From positions 992,001 to 1,056,000 of the forward strand of contig CANLMI010000001.1 in the NCBI GenBank assembly GCA_947492375.1: 64,000 nt of DNA. Direction: 5' to 3'. The position numbers and the translations under genes were made by a program. This document shows, one piece after another, positions 60,153-64,000 of this stretch (position 1 is its first letter; each line of letters starts with the position of its first letter). Source of the DNA: an uncultured Kordiimonas sp. (lineage in GTDB: Bacteria > Pseudomonadota > Alphaproteobacteria > Sphingomonadales > Kordiimonadaceae). The notes below the pieces were generated by a model. That model was not told the DNA's origin, made no database searches, and worked only from the letters and a program-made list of their open reading frames with translations.

Positions 60153-61781
60153 TCATCCCAAACTCGGACCGCCAATAAAGTCAAAGGTCAAAAGCACTGC
60201 AAAGGCAACAAACAAAAGCGCGCTCATTGCTACAAAACCCAAGAGCTCTATGCTACGTCTTTTACCTTCAATATCACTCAAGGTTTTGGTCACATTCCCC
60301 AAAACAGGTAGATCAAATTGTGCTCTTAGTTGTTCAATTGTAATTATAACCGGGCGCAGTTGCGACATCATAAAAGATACCCCAATGCCCGCGATAATAC
60401 CGCCTAACAGGCTGCCAACCATATATAGTAACCGTGGAGGTCCACTTGGGCGAGACGGCCTTGTTGGCTCTTCTACAACATTAAGTGCAATAGCATCCCC
60501 AGAATTTTCAACACCGCGCCTGATTTCCAAATCCTGCTGCTGATTGACAAACTCATTATACTGCTGACGGATCGAATTATAATCCCTGCTTAATCTCTGC
60601 TCTTCGGCTTCAATTTCAGGAACACGCTTTGCTTTTTCTTCCATCTGAGCAATCAACAACGTCTGATCATCCCGGCGCTTTTCCAGTGCCGCAATATCTG
60701 TTTTCTTCGTAATTAATTCGAGGCTTAAGCTTTCATAAAGCTTGTTAGGCACTTCAATAGTAAGATTAGATTTCGATCCAGCTTCAGCCGTATTTTTTAA
60801 TTCTTCCTCTACAGCTTTTCTCTGCTCGTCATACTGAACTTTCAAGGTTGAAATTTGCCGTGTTACATTAACAACATCAGGGTGCTTGTCAGTATACCCC
60901 AGCGACTTATAATCATCATATCGTTTTTCAAGCTCTGCAATCCGCTCTTCAAGCGGATCTCGCGCGGAACTGTTACCACCGCTTCGAGCTGAAATTGGCT
61001 CACGCAATGTGGGGGGAACGCTGCTGCGTTGCTCATCAAGCGCATCTATAGTCGCATTCAGTTCTGAAATTGAATTTACTGTAACCTTTAAATTCGCACG
61101 GCTTTCCTCAAGCCGAGAGAGAAAACTGCCTTGCCCCCCTAAAAACTCGAGATTATCTTGCTTGAAGCTAGCATGCCTACGTTCAGATTCTTCAAGGCGC
61201 TTTTGATACTCTTCAACCCGTTCAGCGATAAACCCTTCGGCACTTGCGGTCTGTAACAGCCCTTCTTCCGAATTACGTTCCAGAAAATAAGACACGAGAT
61301 TAACAACGACCAACCGTGATACATCCGCACGTTCACGGTCAGATAACCTTGGTTCATCTATTTCAAACTGAATACGAAACAGGCCACCTTCGGGCGAGCT
61401 AACACGGATGTTACGACGCAAATAAGCAACCAATTCATCCTTCTCAACTTCAGTGGTCGCTAATTTCTCCAAGCTCAGGATACGCTGGATAATTTTCTCT
61501 AAGTTATTACGTGTAACAAGTGTGCGCCTTACCACATCTACCTGCCTTGTAACGTCAACATCAATTCCCAAGTTTCTAGCGATCGAAGGTAATAAAGTTT
61601 CGGCATCGACAAAGATACGTGCATACGATTGGTACTTATACGGCATTGATAAAATAATACCCCACCCAAGCGCACAAACAATCCATGTTGTTGCAAGCAT
61701 CCACCACCGTTTCCGCCATATTCCATAGGCAGCAAACGTTAAACGCTGGGTTAATTCATGTATGCCGAGAGAGGTTGCCAT
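60153..61781 (-). CDS. XrtA system chain-length determinant (Wzz-like)
   Basis: A 542-residue PCP-type protein. One helix near residues 25-48 (WWMLATTWIVCALGW) and two near the C terminus (PPRLLYMVGSLLGGIIAG; ALLFVAFAVLLTF) bracket a long periplasmic coiled-coil region. It probably sets the chain length of the exopolysaccharide and works with the autokinase, whose gene starts 13 bases after it. Confidence 0.9.
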   Translation of the reverse strand: MATSLGIHELTQRLTFAAYGIWRKRWWMLATTWIVCALGWGIILSMPYKYQSYARIFVDAETLLPSIARNLGIDVDVTRQVDVVRRTLVTRNNLEKIIQRILSLEKLATTEVEKDELVAYLRRNIRVSSPEGGLFRIQFEIDEPRLSDRERADVSRLVVVNLVSYFLERNSEEGLLQTASAEGFIAERVEEYQKRLEESERRHASFKQDNLEFLGGQGSFLSRLEESRANLKVTVNSISELNATIDALDEQRSSVPPTLREPISARSGGNSSARDPLEERIAELEKRYDDYKSLGYTDKHPDVVNVTRQISTLKVQYDEQRKAVEEELKNTAEAGSKSNLTIEVPNKLYESLSLELITKKTDIAALEKRRDDQTLLIAQMEEKAKRVPEIEAEEQRLSRDYNSIRQQYNEFVNQQQDLEIRRGVENSGDAIALNVVEEPTRPSRPSGPPRLLYMVGSLLGGIIAGIGVSFMMSQLRPVIITIEQLRAQFDLPVLGNVTKTLSDIEGKRRSIELLGFVAMSALLFVAFAVLLTFDFIGGPSLG

Positions 61782-61824
61782 TAACTTTTCACTATCACCA
61801 CTTCAACTAAGATACTTATATAAA

Positions 61825-62484
61825 TTAAAAAATACTCTCAGGAATGATGAGAACATCGCCGGGTAAAATTTTGACATTGGAACGAATGTCACCATCTTTG
61901 ATTAACGATTCAATGCGTAAAGAATATTCTTTCTGCTCACCGCCTTCAAACCGCACAAGATTAGCTCTGTCGCCTGCTGCAAATTCTGTTAGGCCCCCAA
62001 CATCAATCATAACATCAAGCAACGTCATATTTGCACGATATGCAATTGATTGCGGATTTGCAGCTTCACCAACAACACGAACCTGCTGTGAAAACGGACC
62101 AACGAAACCTCTAACAATTACAGTAACAATCGGTTGTTGTAAGTAATCAGAGAGTTTTTTTTCTATGTCACGCGCCAGCTGACTAGGTGTTTTTCCTGTC
62201 GCAGGCAAATCCTCAACAAGAGGCATCGAAAAACGACCATCTGGTCTTACAGTAATACCAAGCGATAGTTCAGGGTTTCTCCAAACAAAAATCTCCAGGT
62301 CATCACGCGGCCCAATCAGGTAATTTTCACCTGGCCCCTCCTCAGGCGGCACAAACGGTGCTGGGGGGAGCTCTGGATACCCTGACCCACAAGCGGCAAT
62401 AACCAGCGATATGATCGTAAGTGCTGATAACATTCTGGCTTTAGCACTTATAATCTGCACTGCCTGTCTCAACGAAAATTTCAT
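61825..62484 (-). CDS. XrtA system polysaccharide export lipoprotein
   Basis: A 219-residue Wza-type export protein. The lipobox is VIAAC with the modified Cys near residue 32. Then come a poly_export domain (NYLIGPRDDLEIFVWRNPEL, RPDGRFSMPLVEDL) and an SLBB-like repeat (VVGEAANPQSI). It forms the outer-membrane export route. GGAGG lies five bases before the ATG. The product acts with Wzz and the kinase. Confidence 0.92.
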   Translation of the reverse strand: MKFSLRQAVQIISAKARMLSALTIISLVIAACGSGYPELPPAPFVPPEEGPGENYLIGPRDDLEIFVWRNPELSLGITVRPDGRFSMPLVEDLPATGKTPSQLARDIEKKLSDYLQQPIVTVIVRGFVGPFSQQVRVVGEAANPQSIAYRANMTLLDVMIDVGGLTEFAAGDRANLVRFEGGEQKEYSLRIESLIKDGDIRSNVKILPGDVLIIPESIF

Positions 62485-62676
62485 TTAATCCTCCGGCCCC
62501 GCGTAACTGGTGACATATCCAAACTTAATAATGAATCAATAAAATTCATTATTAATAGAAACTTGATACCAATTTATTAACGTCAATCACATATAGTTTT
62601 AACGAATATTAACCATATTACAATAGAGATATGAATAGCCCCATTTCCCTACTGAATTTGCTATTTTAGTTTCATT
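62485..62676. other. AT-rich spacer upstream of the export gene
   Basis: About 190 bases with possible promoter sequence. It contains a TTAA-N6-TTAACCAT that misses the CtrA spacing by one base. I see no hairpin or other gene. Confidence 0.5.
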
Positions 62677-62814
62677 TTAAAATCGTTCAGCGTTTTTACG
62701 TTGCTTCTTCAATTCATCCGTATGGAATTCACTATGATCATCAGCCTTGAGGCTAAAAATAATCAAAAATACCACCATCAGGCTAAAGCCAATGTAATAT
62801 AATGTTTCAAGCAT
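62677..62814 (-). CDS. Small single-span membrane protein (45 aa)
   Basis: A short ORF of 45 residues starting MLETLYYIGFSLMVVFLII. A hydrophobic helix (about residues 6-21) is followed by a charged tail (DDHSEFHTDELKKQRKNAE). AGGGG lies six bases before the ATG, and the gene starts 18 bases after galE on the same strand. No family is known to me. It might be a small subunit or regulator of the polysaccharide machinery. Confidence 0.65.
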   Translation of the reverse strand: MLETLYYIGFSLMVVFLIIFSLKADDHSEFHTDELKKQRKNAERF

Positions 62815-62832
62815 TCTTAGCCCCTTATATTA

Positions 62833-63825
62833 TCAATCACTCTTAACAGAAACTGAACGATACCATTCATACGCTGTTTCAATAATATCATGCAGATCAT
62901 TATATTGAGGTTTCCAATCCAGAACCGATTGCAGCCTTAATGTATCAGCAATAACCGCCGCCGGGTCCCCTTCCCTTCTTTGGCCTATGTTTATATTCAT
63001 GGCTTTTCCGGTTACTGCATTAACCGCATCCACAATATCAAATACACTATAACCAGAACCATACCCTAAATTCAGGGTCTGCGAGGCGCCTCCGTTCAAA
63101 AGATAATTAATCATACAAACATGAATTTCTGCCAGATCCGCCACGCTGATATAATCGCGCACACCACTACCATCTTTCGTCTCAAAATCATTACCAAAGA
63201 TCGTCAGGGCCTGCCCTGAATGAACAGCATCAAAGCATCGACCAATCAAATGTTTTGCTTTTACACTATATGAGCCATGACGCCCAAGCGGATCAGCCCC
63301 TGCTACATTAAAATACCTGAGTATTCCATATGTCATATCGGATGCAGCACAAGCACTGATCAGTGAACGCTCAGCAAACAATTTTGACGATCCATAAGGG
63401 TTGATCGGATTGACCAGCATATCTTCTCTGGCAGGTTCCTTAATATCCCCGTAAACTGCCGCTGTTGAAGACAATACAAACGCTTGAATGTTTGCAGACC
63501 GCGCAGCCATTAATAGCGACTGTGTTGCGATCAGGTTATTGTCATAATAAGCAAAAGGGTCTTTTACAGACGCATCGACTTCAATCGAGGCAGCAAAATG
63601 CATAATCCCGGCAATCGAATTCTCTTCAAAAACCGTGGCTAACAAGGCTGGATCCTGCACAGCTCCCTGATAAAATTTCGTTTGTTTATGAAACTCGGAA
63701 ATTCTTCCACTGGAAAGATCATCCAGAACAACAACAGAATAGCCTGCATCCAATAACGCAAGAACCGTCTGCCCACCAATGTAACCTGCGCCGCCTGTCA
63801 CCAATATAGATGCATCTTTCGCCAT
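62833..63825 (-). CDS. galE: UDP-glucose 4-epimerase
   Basis: A 330-residue extended SDR. The NAD-binding loop is TGGAGYIGGQT, the catalytic pair is in YGSSKLF, and SSTAAVYGD and YFNVAGADPLGRHG complete the GalE pattern. It makes UDP-galactose for the exopolysaccharide. Its ATG overlaps the stop of the upstream glycosyltransferase (TAATG). The small membrane protein follows. Confidence 0.95.
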   Translation of the reverse strand: MAKDASILVTGGAGYIGGQTVLALLDAGYSVVVLDDLSSGRISEFHKQTKFYQGAVQDPALLATVFEENSIAGIMHFAASIEVDASVKDPFAYYDNNLIATQSLLMAARSANIQAFVLSSTAAVYGDIKEPAREDMLVNPINPYGSSKLFAERSLISACAASDMTYGILRYFNVAGADPLGRHGSYSVKAKHLIGRCFDAVHSGQALTIFGNDFETKDGSGVRDYISVADLAEIHVCMINYLLNGGASQTLNLGYGSGYSVFDIVDAVNAVTGKAMNINIGQRREGDPAAVIADTLRLQSVLDWKPQYNDLHDIIETAYEWYRSVSVKSD

Positions 63826-64000
63826 TATTCAGTAATCGCTTTCTGAAATATTTCATACTGGCCGCGCGATGTAGCATCCCATGAATACCTACAAGCATGG
63901 CGACGGACACGCTTTCTAGCCGTGTTAGACTGTATGATTGTTCTGACCGCAGCCGCTATTTCAGTAGCATCCTCGCTATCAACCACACGCCCAACCTCAT
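63825..64000 (-). CDS. Glycosyltransferase, C-terminal end (partial)
   Basis: The window ends inside this leftward gene. The last 57 codons are seen, ending RYSWDATSRGQYEIFQKAITE (given here as RYSWDATSRGQYEIFQ). The Tyr-Ser-Trp-Asp segment is typical of the last helix of GT4 glycosyltransferases. The stop overlaps the galE start (TAATG), so it belongs to the same operon. The catalytic part lies outside. Confidence 0.7.
   Translation of the reverse strand, partial: EVGRVVDSEDATEIAAAVRTIIQSNTARKRVRRHACRYSWDATSRGQYEIFQKAITE

Noticed and set aside
62599-62616. CtrA-like TTAA...TTAACCAT upstream of the export gene
   Set aside because: The spacer is six bases rather than seven, and AT-rich DNA makes such half sites common.

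Overview
The window looks like chromosomal DNA from a moderately low-GC alphaproteobacterium. The evidence is gene order: ubiquinol-cytochrome c chaperone / DUF177 / plsX / ihfA / merR, glyA-nrdR-ribD-ribE-ribBA-ribH-nusB-thiL, 5-aminolevulinate synthase (the C4 haem route), a MucR/Ros regulator, an LdtR-type MarR regulator, and TTAA-N7-TTAA sites that resemble CtrA boxes. A Kordiimonadales or Emcibacterales-like lineage is plausible but is only an inference. I see no insertion sequence, prophage or CRISPR array. One tRNA gene, tRNA-Pro(GGG), is present.

Layout. 0-9.8 kb: the 3' end of purF with an SDR oxidoreductase, a secreted HEXXH protein, the methylmalonyl-CoA mutase operon (mutA-scpA-meaB), a TauE-type exporter and a PAS protein. 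9.9-12.7 kb: tRNA-Pro, a large Rieske protein preceded by a 57-codon ORF, and a divergent SufR-like regulator with a cysteine cluster. 12.7-19.5 kb: merR, ihfA, plsX, DUF177, cytochrome bc1 chaperone, bamE, a K+-independent-type H+-pyrophosphatase and a FliL-like protein; fabH is missing from its usual place. 19.5-30.8 kb: thiamine, riboflavin, one-carbon and haem genes with mucR and ldtR. 30.8-43.1 kb: a secreted sandwich-fold protein, an AraC/DMT pair, a stand-alone CZB protein, trmJ, cysS, gltX, nadE, DAHP synthase, gph and a second DMT transporter.

43.2-64 kb is the accessory region of most interest. It holds an HPr-rel-A cassette (nucleotidyltransferase, HprK-related kinase, PqqD-like protein) led by an export-signal protein with a 25-residue block that is almost all aspartate. 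Next comes a phoR-pstS-phoB cluster without the pst permease genes. Last is a long XrtA (exosortase A) exopolysaccharide locus on the minus strand: glycosyltransferase, galE, a new 45-residue membrane peptide, export lipoprotein, chain-length protein, tyrosine autokinase, outer-membrane protein, ATPase, deacetylase, FemAB-like protein, glycosyltransferase, exosortase and asparagine-synthase-like amidotransferase.

The XrtA genes are nearly all overlapping or a few bases apart, so they probably form one or two transcripts that build and export an exopolysaccharide and process PEP-CTERM proteins. No PEP-CTERM substrate is encoded in this window. The closeness of the phosphate-sensing pair and the HPr-rel-A cassette suggests, but does not show, that surface polymer production is tied to phosphate status.
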